In this document: piece by piece, positions 8,632 to 16,373 of the stretch
Position numbering within the stretch: the first letter of the stretch is position 1
How the letters are laid out: every line of letters starts with the position of its first letter
DNA from: Deltaproteobacteria bacterium
Lineage (GTDB): Bacteria; Desulfobacterota; Desulfarculia; Adiutricales; JAGVGV01
DNA: 33,369 nt
NCBI GenBank assembly: GCA_015233515.1
Contig: JADFXS010000009.1
Location: 1 to 33,369, forward strand
Direction of reading: 5' to 3'
Made by a program: the position numbers and the translations under genes
Notes under the pieces: generated by a model
What the model saw: only the letters and a program-made list of their open reading frames with translations
Databases searched by the model: none
What the model was told of the DNA's origin: nothing

Positions 8632-8727
8632 ATGGATAAGGTAAAAAGCAATAACGGTAGCTTACCATCCAGAGCCAACCGATTATACGCTAAGCCAATT
8701 TTTATTTTTGCTGTTGTGGTATCATGA
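8632..8727 (+). pseudogene. N-terminal fragment of an unknown, possibly membrane-sensor, gene
   Basis: A 31-codon frame from ATG at 8632, with an AAAGAGGAAA ribosome site 7 nt upstream. It reads MDKVKSNNGSLPSRANRLYA and then a hydrophobic run PIFIFAVVV before a TGA. That TGA falls inside the first tandem unit at the left end of a RAYT remnant. A cytoplasmic stub followed by the beginning of a transmembrane helix is how many membrane sensor kinases start, and promoter P2 lies upstream. I infer that the RAYT insertion cut off the rest. It could instead be a chance short frame; no family is recognisable. Confidence 0.4.
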
Positions 8728-8765
8728 TAGTTTGGACATGATAGTTTGGACATGATAGTTTGGAC
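8724..8765 (+). repeat. Three tandem 14-bp copies of ATGATAGTTTGGAC
   Basis: Perfect units at 8724-8737, 8738-8751 and 8752-8765, followed by ACCCAATTTTCAATT. The last TTTGGAC starts the RAYT remnant at 8760. See the similar left ends at 3459 and 13249. Confidence 0.85.
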
Positions 8766-8842
8766 ACCCAATTTTCAATTAACGAGAGAAAGAGTCGGAC
8801 AGCCGGGATAGCCAATCATCCGAGATAACGGCGGCAATCGGT
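8760..8842 (+). mobile_element. Internally deleted RAYT element remnant (left end plus ~55 bp of transposase DNA)
   Basis: It begins with TTGGACACCC at 8760-8769, then AATTTTCAATTAAC. From about 8788 it matches the middle of the intact transposase gene: AGAGTCGGACAGCC, then GCCAATCATCCGAGATA, corresponds to 3868-3905 (AAGTCGGAAAGTCC, then GCCAATCATCCGAAATA). The transposase start and most of its body are missing, and no right end is seen before panE. Confidence 0.7.
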
Positions 8843-8869
8843 CATGGATACATCCGACTGGAGGAGTCA

Positions 8870-9793
8870 GTGAAGCACATCAAAAACGTGGCAGTTCTTG
8901 GAGCGGGCGCAATGGGTGCATTTTACGCATCCAAGTTTTTCGATGCGTCTGTGTTCTCAACAGTATTAGTTGCTCGGGGTCACCGGTATGATCTACTAAA
9001 AGCAGAAGGTTTGGTAATAAACGGACAACACTATTCAATTCCGGTTGTTCACCCTGATGAGGGCGGTCCGCCCGCTGATCTGATCATCGTGGCTCTCAAA
9101 AATCACCACCTTCCAGACGCGGTGCATGATTTGAAAAACCTGGTCGGCGACCAAACAATTATTATATCTGTAATGAATGGGCTTGACAGTGAAGAATACC
9201 TCGGCTCCGTCTATGGCATGGACAAGTTGTTCTATGCCATCGCTGTGGGAATCGACGCCGTTCGTCAGGGAAACTCGGTAACTTATACCACTCCTGGCAA
9301 AATCTATTTTGGTGAGGCTGATAATTCGGTTCCGAGTAAACGCGCCCAGGGCCTCCGAGAAGCTTTTGATCGAGCGGGAATCGTGTCTGAAATACCTACC
9401 GATATGATACGTTTGCTGTGGTGGAAATTCATGATTAACGTGGGGATCAACCAGGCGTCGGCAGTGATGCGGGTACCCTATGGCGTCTTTCAATCCTCGT
9501 CGGACGCTCAGGCATTAATGAAGACGCTGATGCGCGAGGTCCTGGTTCTGGCCCAACAGGTGGGAGTCAACATTGGGGAACAGGATATCAATGAGTGGTC
9601 CGCCGTTCTCAAAACTCTATCTCCCAAGGGAAAAACCTCAATGTTACAGGATATTGAGGCAGGACGCCAAACGGAGGTCGAGACTTTTGCCGGAAAGATG
9701 GTAGATCTAGGCAAATTATATGGCATTCCCACACCGGCCAACCAAGTTGTACTAAACATTATTCACGTGTTGGAGCAATTTAGCGCCGCATAA
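8870..9793 (+). CDS. panE: 2-dehydropantoate 2-reductase (ketopantoate reductase)
   Basis: A 307-aa NADPH-dependent enzyme reducing 2-dehydropantoate to pantoate for coenzyme A synthesis. The N-terminal Rossmann motif GAGAMGAFYAS is at residues 11-21. The C-terminal helical domain carries WWKFMINVGINQASA, with Lys186 matching the family's catalytic lysine and Asn190/Asn194 near the substrate. SMLQDIEAGRQTEVETF is the conserved late motif. Start is GTG, chosen because GGAGGAG lies just upstream. It stands alone between a RAYT remnant and a decayed LysR gene. Several PanE-like proteins act on other 2-oxo acids, so the exact substrate is unproven. Confidence 0.85.
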   Translation: MKHIKNVAVLGAGAMGAFYASKFFDASVFSTVLVARGHRYDLLKAEGLVINGQHYSIPVVHPDEGGPPADLIIVALKNHHLPDAVHDLKNLVGDQTIIISVMNGLDSEEYLGSVYGMDKLFYAIAVGIDAVRQGNSVTYTTPGKIYFGEADNSVPSKRAQGLREAFDRAGIVSEIPTDMIRLLWWKFMINVGINQASAVMRVPYGVFQSSSDAQALMKTLMREVLVLAQQVGVNIGEQDINEWSAVLKTLSPKGKTSMLQDIEAGRQTEVETFAGKMVDLGKLYGIPTPANQVVLNIIHVLEQFSAA

Positions 9794-9796
9794 CGA

Positions 9797-10113
9797 TACC
9801 GGCCGCCGCCCGCCACCGACCTAAGTTCCAAGCGTATGTCCGGATACTCGCCGGCAAAGTAATGCAAGGCCTACGGCGCGATGCCTTCCCAGGCGGTGAT
9901 CTCGATATAACCCAGTTTCAGAAGGCCGGCCTCCCCGTCGGCAACTCTCCGCGCCCGCTCCCCGGCCGTGGCCGGAAGCTCCATCAGGCGGGATACTTCA
10001 GCCCGATAGCCGTGGCCTGCCGCAGTCCGCGGCCGTCGTTCGAAGAGGGCCACACCGAGTTCTCTCTCCAGATCCTGCGACTGCCGGGAAACCGCCGGTT
10101 GGGTTAGTCGACT
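9797..10113 (-). pseudogene. Decayed LysR-family transcriptional regulator
   Basis: On the minus strand from about 10113 the frame reads RLTQPAVSRQSQDLERELGV, then ALFERRPRTAAGHGYRAE, the second half of a LysR helix-turn-helix. The linker and start of the effector domain follow (GLLKLGYIEITAWEGIAP). An in-frame TAG comes next, after which the frame resumes as ALHYFAGEYPDIRLELRSVAG, the expected next LysR segment. The N-terminal end stops at the P3 promoter and the C-terminal two thirds are missing. It is a double-truncated pseudogene, not a short protein. It lies convergent to panE. Confidence 0.8.
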
Positions 10114-10122
10114 CTCGACATC

Positions 10123-10150
10123 TTGTTTTTCTCCATTTTCATGCCATACT
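10123..10150 (+). promoter_or_regulatory. Putative promoter P3 (TTGTTT-N16-TGCCATACT) for the kinase at 10219
   Basis: TTGTTT at 10123-10128, 16-nt spacer, CATACT at 10145-10150 with TGC directly before it. Identical in layout to P1 and P2. Expected transcription start is near 10157, giving a leader of about 60 nt. DNA upstream of it is LysR debris, so the conservation is limited to the promoter itself. Confidence 0.6.
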
Positions 10151-10218
10151 CAACATATGATGGAGTTTTTTACCCGTTTCTTTAGATCCGATCAACCTTC
10201 CCATCAGAGAGCCGATCA

Positions 10219-13146
10219 ATGAACGATACATACAAGGCCGTTGAAAATTCTTTTTTAGCAAGAACAAAAATCGTTGACGAAGATGTCCTGAATTACCGAT
10301 CTGTCGACCCCGCCGAACTACGCCGTATGGCCGAAGAAATCGCCCGGCAAGAAGCCGCCTATTCGCCGGATAACCTTGAGGCCCTGTCGCCTGAAGAGGT
10401 CCGACGGCTGGTCCATGAGCTGCGGGTGAATCAGATCGAGCTGGAGATGCGGAACGAGGAACTGCGTTTTTATAGTGAAATCATGACGTATATAGCTGAA
10501 GCCGTTTATTTTATCAGAATGGAAGACGGGGTTATTGTTTACGCCAATTCAGTATTTGAAAAAATGTTTGGCTATGAACCAGGCGAAATGATCGGCAAGC
10601 ATGTTTCAATTGTCAATGCGCCCACGGAGAAATCGCCGGAAGAGACCGCCAAGGAAATAATGAGGGCTATTAACGAAAAAGGTTTCTGGCAGGGAGAAGT
10701 CAGCAATATCCGGAAAGATGGAACGCTTTTTTGGTGTCATGCCAGTGTCAAGCGTTTCGACCATTCAAGATACGGGAGAGTTATTCTATCAATTCATACG
10801 GATATCACCGCGCGGAAGCAGACGGAGGAAGCGCTGCGGGAGAGCGAGAAGCTCTATCGTTCCTTGTTCGAACACATGCTGAACGGTTTTGCTTATTGCC
10901 GGATGTTGTTCGAGGACGGAAAACCTCAGGACTTCACATACCTAGCTGTCAATAATGCCTTTGAATCGCAGACCGGATTGAAGGATGTCGTCGGCAAAAG
11001 GGTTACCGAGGTTATTCCAGGCATCCGGGAGGCTGATCCGTGGCTTCTCGATATCTACGGTCGGGTCTCCAGGACCGGCCGACCAGAACGCTTCGAAATG
11101 TTTGTCCAATCCTTACAAATGTGGTTCTCGATTTCCGTGTATAGCCCGAAGGATGAACATTTCGTGGCTGTGTTCGACGTTATAACCGAGCGAAAGCTGG
11201 CGGAGGAAGCGCTTCGCCAAAGCGAGGAGAGATTTAAATTTGCTATAGAGGGCAGCCAGTTAGGCTATTGGGATTGGAACATCGCCACCGGTGAAGTTCA
11301 TCGGAACGAGCAATGGGCGAAGATGTTAGGTTATACGCTCCAAGAGATAGATAAAAAAACCGTCGAGCAATGGGCCAATATAATCCATCCGGATGACCGG
11401 GAAAAAGCTTGGAAATCCATTCAAAATCACCTTGAAAACCGAACGCGGCTCCACCAATGCGAATATCGGATGTCAGCCAAGGATGGAAATTACAAGTGGA
11501 TATTGGACCAGGCCATGATTGTCAAGTATGACCCGCAAGGTCGACCGCTAAGGATGAGCGGAACTCATACCGACATTACAATTAGAAAAAACGCCGAAGA
11601 GGCTTTAAAGGAATCGGAAAGGCGTTTTCGGGAGTTGCTCGAAAACGTTATGATGGTGGCCGTTATTTTTGATCATCTAGGCAACATTACTTTTTGTAAC
11701 AACTATTTATTAGAATTGACCGGCTGGGGTCTCGACGAAATCATGGAGCGAAACTGGTTTGATCTTTTTGTTCCCAGCGAGCAAGGGACTAAACAGCTGT
11801 TTATCAAAGGCATGGCTGAAAAAGCAGTCCCCGCGCACCATGAGAGCTATATAATTACCAAAAGGGGAGAGAGAAGATTAATTGCTTGGAACAATACAAT
11901 TCTGAGGGATATTCAAGGAAAAACCTTTGGCAGCGCCGGCATCGGTGAAGATATAACCCTGCGCAAGCAGGCCGAGGAAGAAAAGGAACAGCTTCAAGCC
12001 CAACTCCAGCAAGCCCAGAAGATGGAATCCATCGGCATTTTGGCTGGCGGTATCGCCCACGAATTCAACAATCTGCTCCAAGCCATCAGCGGATACACTT
12101 CTTTGATTCTTTGGGATAAAAAACCGGAAGATTCGGAATACCCGAATTTAAAAGCCATTGAAAGAGCGGTTGAAAGAGCGGCTAAACTCGTCCAACAACT
12201 TCTATTGTTCAGCCGCAAAATTGAAGTCCATCGTTGCCCCGTGGAACTCAATCAACAAGTCGAGCATGCCCGCCGGATGCTGGAACGCACCATTCCCAAG
12301 ATGATCGACATCGAGGTTTACCCGGGCAGCCGCTTGTGGACCGTCTTGGCCGACCCGGTTCAAATTGAACAAATTTTGTTGAATTTGGGGAGCAACGCCG
12401 CCGACGCCATGCCGGACGGCGGCAAGTTGATCATTGAAACGGAAAACATCGTCTTGCGCCGGGAACAAACGACGCACCATCCTGGCGTAGAGTCGGGCAA
12501 TTACGTTCTCCTGACTGTCTCGGACACCGGACAAGGCATGGACCAGGAAACCGTCCAACACATCTTCGATCCTTTTTTTACCACCAAGGGGATCGGCCAA
12601 GGGACCGGCCTGGGTCTGGCGTCGGTTTATGGCATCGTCAAAAGCCACGGAGGTTATATCACCTGCCAAAGCTCACTCGGCCAAGGAACTGCTTTCAAGA
12701 TATACCTGCCCGTTAGCACCCTAAAAGATATTCCCGCGAACAATAACTCGGAAAGGCAATCACCCCTAACCGCCACTGAGACCATTCTGTTGGCGGACGA
12801 CGAGGCGGCCATCAGGGATTTTGCCTCCAGAGCGCTCCAGCGTTTCGGCTATAAGGTCATCACCGCCGCCAGCGGCGAGGAAGCATTGGAAACTTTCATG
12901 GCTCGGAAAGGCAAGATCGATCTCGTCCTTCTGGACATCGGAATGCCCGGCATGGGCGGCCATCGGTGCCTGCAAGAACTGTTGAAGATCGACCAGGCGG
13001 CCAAGGTCGTCATTGCCAGCGGCTATTCAGCTGACGGACGCGTTAAAAAATCGCTGGAAGCCGGTGCCGCCGGCTTCATAGGCAAGCCGTATCAACTGAA
13101 CGACCTGCTGAGCAAGGTCCGGACTGTGTTGGACGGGGAGGAGTGA
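10219..13146 (+). CDS. Soluble hybrid histidine kinase, four PAS domains-HisKA-HATPase-REC
   Basis: A 975-aa cytoplasmic sensor kinase. The N-terminal coil LSPEEVRRLVHELRVNQIEL (residues 57-76) leads into PAS1 (about 85-200), PAS2 (210-325), PAS3 (335-455) and PAS4 (468-580). HisKA has His614 in GGIAHEFNNLLQ, the HATPase has DTGQGM and GTGLGLASVYG, and the receiver has Asp906 (LLDIGMPGMGG) and Lys956. There is no N-terminal receiver and no membrane segment. PAS3 through the receiver is strongly similar to the kinase at 5472 and to the fragment at 4826. The ATG at 10219 follows a weak AGAGAG ribosome site. Ligand and target unknown. Confidence 0.95.
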   Translation: MNDTYKAVENSFLARTKIVDEDVLNYRSVDPAELRRMAEEIARQEAAYSPDNLEALSPEEVRRLVHELRVNQIELEMRNEELRFYSEIMTYIAEAVYFIRMEDGVIVYANSVFEKMFGYEPGEMIGKHVSIVNAPTEKSPEETAKEIMRAINEKGFWQGEVSNIRKDGTLFWCHASVKRFDHSRYGRVILSIHTDITARKQTEEALRESEKLYRSLFEHMLNGFAYCRMLFEDGKPQDFTYLAVNNAFESQTGLKDVVGKRVTEVIPGIREADPWLLDIYGRVSRTGRPERFEMFVQSLQMWFSISVYSPKDEHFVAVFDVITERKLAEEALRQSEERFKFAIEGSQLGYWDWNIATGEVHRNEQWAKMLGYTLQEIDKKTVEQWANIIHPDDREKAWKSIQNHLENRTRLHQCEYRMSAKDGNYKWILDQAMIVKYDPQGRPLRMSGTHTDITIRKNAEEALKESERRFRELLENVMMVAVIFDHLGNITFCNNYLLELTGWGLDEIMERNWFDLFVPSEQGTKQLFIKGMAEKAVPAHHESYIITKRGERRLIAWNNTILRDIQGKTFGSAGIGEDITLRKQAEEEKEQLQAQLQQAQKMESIGILAGGIAHEFNNLLQAISGYTSLILWDKKPEDSEYPNLKAIERAVERAAKLVQQLLLFSRKIEVHRCPVELNQQVEHARRMLERTIPKMIDIEVYPGSRLWTVLADPVQIEQILLNLGSNAADAMPDGGKLIIETENIVLRREQTTHHPGVESGNYVLLTVSDTGQGMDQETVQHIFDPFFTTKGIGQGTGLGLASVYGIVKSHGGYITCQSSLGQGTAFKIYLPVSTLKDIPANNNSERQSPLTATETILLADDEAAIRDFASRALQRFGYKVITAASGEEALETFMARKGKIDLVLLDIGMPGMGGHRCLQELLKIDQAAKVVIASGYSADGRVKKSLEAGAAGFIGKPYQLNDLLSKVRTVLDGEE

Positions 13147-13248
13147 GCTTTTGCCGGTGTGAGCCGGAACCTAGGAATATTATAAGGAAGCGAATCGGAG
13201 AATAAGGTTCTCTGATTTGCTTAAACCTGGATGGAATTGTCCCGCCGG

Positions 13249-13280
13249 ATCGATCTGGACAAAAATCGATCTGGACAAAA
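13249..13280 (+). repeat. Two tandem 16-bp copies of ATCGATCTGGACAAAA
   Basis: Perfect units at 13249-13264 and 13265-13280, followed by TCATTTTCAATGC, which resembles the AATTTTCAATTAAC that follows the RAYT left end at 8766. I read it as a third left end of the same element family. CTTAAA-N11-TTGTCC just upstream (13220-13242) looks like the front half of a palindromic-spacer promoter interrupted here. Confidence 0.65.
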
Positions 13281-13340
13281 TCATTTTCAATGCTTACATA
13301 CTTAAAAGAACACATTACTGATTTCCAAAAGGAGCATGTC

Positions 13341-13847
13341 ATGAAACTTGCCAAACTGTTGGCCGTAGTGCTGGTGTTATTTTTCGCCAACTCGGCTTTT
13401 GCCGGAACCATCCAGATTCCCGAAAAGGGTCCCGTGGTCTCTGTGTCTATTCCTGACTCCTGGCAACCAGAGGTCACGGAAAAAGGGGTCGCGTGCGAGT
13501 CCCCCGATAAGGTGGCCACTGTCTTCTTCGAGATAGCGAAATCAGACAAAGATTTGCAAGCGTTGATCGATGAAAATGTCGATTGGCTGGTGAAAGACCA
13601 GAAAGTGAAGATCAATGACGCTACGAAGGAGCAAAAAGATGTTGAAATATCAGGCGTCAAATGGCTGCGGATTTCCTGGGACGGCAACCACGCCGAGTGG
13701 GGACCCGCGGCGGTAGGTTTCTTATTTGCTCCGGTTGGCGATGGCAGCGCGCTCGTAGTCACCTACTGGATCACGAAAAAGGACTTCGAAAAGCATGATG
13801 CCACGTTGACTAAAATCTTCGGCAGCATTAAACCCGTTAAGAAATAG
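13341..13847 (+). CDS. Small secreted protein of unknown function
   Basis: A 168-aa protein with a clear Sec signal peptide (MKLAKLLAVVLVLFFANSAFA, cleavage expected before GTIQ). The mature part of about 147 aa has a beta-rich look, with VVSVSIPDSWQPE, VKWLRISWDG and ALVVTYWITKKDFEKHDATL; this recalls the PsbP/DUF1795-like fold, but I cannot confirm it. Start is the ATG at 13341, which has GGAG 6 nt upstream; the longer frame from 13290 would spoil the signal peptide. It has no cysteine except Cys51 and no obvious catalytic motif. It lies between a RAYT-like left end and RAYT debris, so it may be element cargo or simply a neighbour. Confidence 0.75.
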   Translation: MKLAKLLAVVLVLFFANSAFAGTIQIPEKGPVVSVSIPDSWQPEVTEKGVACESPDKVATVFFEIAKSDKDLQALIDENVDWLVKDQKVKINDATKEQKDVEISGVKWLRISWDGNHAEWGPAAVGFLFAPVGDGSALVVTYWITKKDFEKHDATLTKIFGSIKPVKK

Positions 13848-13936
13848 GACGGACTCCTCGTCGTCAGTTACTCCGTTTCACTCTGGTCGGAGTCTCACTG
13901 CCTTTTGTTATTGCTCGGCCGTCTGATCGCCGACGG

Positions 13937-13972
13937 TTGAAGCTTCCCGCCGTAAGTTGCGGGGAGCTTCAA
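13937..13972 (+). repeat. Hairpin repeat TTGAAGCTTCCCGC ... GCGGGGAGCTTCAA
   Basis: Two 14-bp arms with a single mismatch around an 8-nt loop. It lies 90 bases after the small secreted gene and has no T-run, so it is a poor intrinsic terminator and looks more like an interspersed palindromic repeat. A half copy (TTGAAGCTCCTCGCGG) is near 31714. Confidence 0.6.
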
Positions 13973-14420
13973 TGTGTAAGGAACGAAATCTTTTGGTTAT
14001 TTGCTCGCCAACCCCTAGCAAGCGACGGGGAATGCGTTCGCTTGCATGTTCAAAGTCAGGAAATGCGTCAAGATGGCGAGCAAAGGCAGGCTCTTGTAGC
14101 AAGTCGGCCGGATTTGATTATGGATTCACCGGTCGATAGCCGCGCGGCACTTCTTCCCGGCCATCGGCTCTGCCCGTTTGACGATAAAACTTCGGTTGAC
14201 ACGGGCGGAATTCTTCCTTATCCACCGATCGATATTTGGATTTAGCGGCTTGGACCGGCCGCCAAATGAAGCTCGATAAACCCGGCGCTATTTCGGATCG
14301 TCTATTACCCATATTAGTCAGGTTTTTGGTCGAACCCAGCCGCTGGGCGGATACCGTCCAAGAGTATGGTCGCCGTTTCCACCGCGTACCTGGAAAAGCC
14401 GCATCAATTTTAAACGCTGT

Positions 14421-14621
14421 TATAGCGATGCTCGAAAGTTTTTTCGGAATGATGCGGTCAAAATCTTAGCTCATTTGCGAACACTCCAGTCTGTCATTTC
14501 GACCGAAGGGATAAATCTCATTGTGATTTGTTAGTGTTGGAGATTTCTCGTCGCAGCCTGTGGCCGCTCCTCGAAATGACAATGATACTTCAAAACGAAG
14601 AAACTTTCGAGAACCACTATA
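14421..14621. mobile_element. 201-bp MITE-like element with 26-bp terminal inverted repeats
   Basis: The left end (TATAGCGATGCTCGAAAG, then TTTTTTCG) and the complement of the right end (TATAGTGGTTCTCGAAAG, then TTTCTTCG) match at 22 of 26 positions. It interrupts the RAYT pseudogene exactly, since homology to the intact gene stops before it and resumes after it. It has no coding capacity. Its core is a second palindromic repeat (14493-14580). Ends in TA suggest a Tc1/IS630-type mobiliser, which is inference. Lone copies of the right end occur at 19308-19333 and 27000-27025. Confidence 0.75.
14493..14580. repeat. GTCATTTCGA ... TCGAAATGAC palindromic repeat, copy 1
   Basis: An 88-bp imperfect inverted repeat opening GTCATTTCGACC and closing CCTCGAAATGAC, with AAATCTC and GAGATTT inside the arms. 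It matches 22928-23026. It sits in the middle of the MITE-like element. Confidence 0.65.
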
Positions 14622-14707
14622 AACGAATCGGCCAACAATGGTTTAGCGGCCTCAACGCAGGTCGCTCGGCCGTTGGCAGAATAATGAATGGTTAATTTTG
14701 GGTGTCC

Positions 14708-14943
14708 TTATTTCTTTTTCTTATTTCTCTTTATTTCTCTATAATCAAACTTGTTTGCACTTATAACCACTATATATGATGATTGAAGCGGCGGCGCTTC
14801 GCTCAGAGGGGTGGCCGGATTGCCTCGGAACAGGTGGCCGCTTTACGCCGAAATGAGCGGCCGGAACATGCACGGTGTCGACGAAGTAACATATCCACTG
14901 CATTGGTCGTAAACTTATCGCTTGCGTATCGGAGGAGAACGTC
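14708..14943. other. Intergenic region with three direct repeats at a 23-bp period
   Basis: GGTGGCCG at 14810-14817 and 14833-14840 and AGCGGCCG at 14856-14863 are spaced exactly 23 bp apart. Multiple spaced repeats of this kind are known at IS21-family ends, so this may be the scar of such an element; no transposase is present. The left part is T-rich and featureless. No clear promoter for the flavoprotein gene was found. Confidence 0.4.
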
Positions 14944-16299
14944 ATGTCCCACATCGTCATAATCGGAGGCAGCGATGCAGGAATTAGCGCTGCCTTGAGA
15001 GCCAGAGAGTTGGACCCCGTCACGAAGGTAACCGTCGTTGTGGCGGATCGGTATCCGAATTTCAGTATTTGCGGTCTTCCCTTTTATTTAAGCGGTGAAG
15101 TGGATGACTGGCGGACTCTCGCCCACAGGACAACCGTGGATATCGAAAAGAAAGGCATTCGTCTGCTCCTCGATCACACGGCCACGTCCTTCGATCCCGT
15201 AAGGAAGGAAGTCTTTCTTGTTGACCGGCAAGAAAATGTGCTGAATCTGAAATACGACCGATTAATTATTGGGACTGGGGCCGATTCGCTCCGGCCACGG
15301 TTTGACGGAATCGATCTGCCAGGTGTTTTTCTGTTGCGTTGGATGGATCAGGCTTTTGTCATGCACCATTTCCTGAAAGAGAGGCAACCGTCATCCGCGA
15401 TTATCGTTGGAGCCGGATACATCGGCATGGAGATGGCGGATGCGTTCACCTATCGGGGGATTGACGTAACGGTGGTTGAATTTGCCGAAACCGTCCTGAC
15501 CACGGTCGACTCGGAATTTGGCCGTAAAATCCAAGACAAACTTGAAGCTCACAACGTGCGGGTTGCCACCGGGATTGGAGTCGAGCGAATCGACCGATCT
15601 GGAAACAAGCTCACGGTTTTTGGTTCCGGTAATTTTTCCGCTGAGGCTGATATGGTGCTTGTAGCCGTCGGGGCGGTTCCCAACAACGCACTTGCCCATT
15701 CCGCCGGGATTAAAACCGGAATAAAAGGGGCTATCAAAGTCGATCGTTTTATGCGGACCAGCGCGCCCGATGTTTTTGCAGCTGGAGACTGTGTGGAAAC
15801 ATGGCATAGATTACTGAACAGCTACACCTACATGCCGCTTGGCACGACAGCCCACAAACAGGGCCGAACCGCCGGAGAAAACGCCGTGGGAGGAAGCCGC
15901 GAATTTCAGGGCTCTATTGGAACACAGGCGGTAAAGATATTCGACTTGGTTGTCGCCAGAACAGGTTTGCGGGATTTTGAAGCTGTCGATGCCGGGTTTG
16001 ATCCGATTACGGTCGAGTTTGAGTCATGGGACCATAAAGTTTACTATCCCGGCGCTGAAAAGCTTTTCATCCGTCTCACGGGTGACCGTGCGGAGAAACG
16101 GCTGTTAGGAGCACAGATGCTTGGACATAAGCATTCGGAAGTATCGAAGAGAATAGATGTCATCGCCGCGGCTATTTATAACGGCATGCGCATTGATGAG
16201 CTAAACGACCTTGATTTGAGCTACACACCGCCTCTTGGCAGCCCTTGGGACCCGATACAAATGAGCGCTCAGGTATGGAATGGAATGCTTTCCACTTGA
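14944..16299 (+). CDS. CoA-disulfide reductase/NADH oxidase-like flavoprotein (pyridine nucleotide-disulfide family)
   Basis: A 451-aa FAD- and NAD(P)H-binding oxidoreductase. The N-terminal FAD motif is IIGGSDAGISAALRA (residues 6-20). FSICGLPFYLSGEV places Cys43 at the single redox-active cysteine used by CoA-disulfide reductase and NADH oxidase or peroxidase. IVGAGYIGMEMAD binds NAD(P)H, and VFAAGDCVE is the second FAD contact. The tail LSYTPPLGSPWDPIQMSAQVW is typical of the CoA-disulfide reductase subgroup. No C-terminal rhodanese domain is present. A GGAGGAG ribosome site precedes the ATG. It is 74 nt upstream of the radical SAM gene and could supply reducing power, but that link is inferred. 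Confidence 0.85.
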   Translation: MSHIVIIGGSDAGISAALRARELDPVTKVTVVVADRYPNFSICGLPFYLSGEVDDWRTLAHRTTVDIEKKGIRLLLDHTATSFDPVRKEVFLVDRQENVLNLKYDRLIIGTGADSLRPRFDGIDLPGVFLLRWMDQAFVMHHFLKERQPSSAIIVGAGYIGMEMADAFTYRGIDVTVVEFAETVLTTVDSEFGRKIQDKLEAHNVRVATGIGVERIDRSGNKLTVFGSGNFSAEADMVLVAVGAVPNNALAHSAGIKTGIKGAIKVDRFMRTSAPDVFAAGDCVETWHRLLNSYTYMPLGTTAHKQGRTAGENAVGGSREFQGSIGTQAVKIFDLVVARTGLRDFEAVDAGFDPITVEFESWDHKVYYPGAEKLFIRLTGDRAEKRLLGAQMLGHKHSEVSKRIDVIAAAIYNGMRIDELNDLDLSYTPPLGSPWDPIQMSAQVWNGMLST

Positions 16300-16373
16300 T
16301 TCCGATTTTAAAGAATCTTGCGATGCCGGCCATGGATTCCCGAAATGCATAACCTGGTTACCGGAAAGGCATC

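Larger units (their letters stand above)
14040..14707 (+). pseudogene. RAYT transposase remnant with frameshift and MITE insertion
   Basis: The C-terminal half of a RAYT gene. The frame VQSQEMRQDGEQRQ, then DSPVDSRAALLPGHRLCPFDD, matches residues from about 211 onward of the intact transposase. A one-base deletion near 14218 (CTTCCTTATCC against CTTCCTCTATCC) shifts the frame, which continues as LAAWTGRQMKLDKPGA and EPSRWADTVQEYGRRFHRV. A 201-bp inverted-repeat element at 14421-14621 then interrupts it, after which KRIGQQWFSGLNAGRSA resumes. The right end GGGTGTCC is at 14700-14707. The catalytic HUH half is absent. Confidence 0.85.

Noticed and set aside
8724..8765. Tandem 14-bp repeats as a possible CRISPR or microsatellite
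   Set aside because: Units are adjacent with no spacers and only three copies; the position at a RAYT left end explains them better.
9862..10107. 81-aa plus-strand frame
   Set aside because: Antisense to the decayed LysR gene, whose minus-strand frame explains the sequence.
13908..14102. 64-aa minus-strand frame over the RAYT remnant
   Set aside because: Shadow of the RAYT pseudogene and hairpin; no start context or family features.
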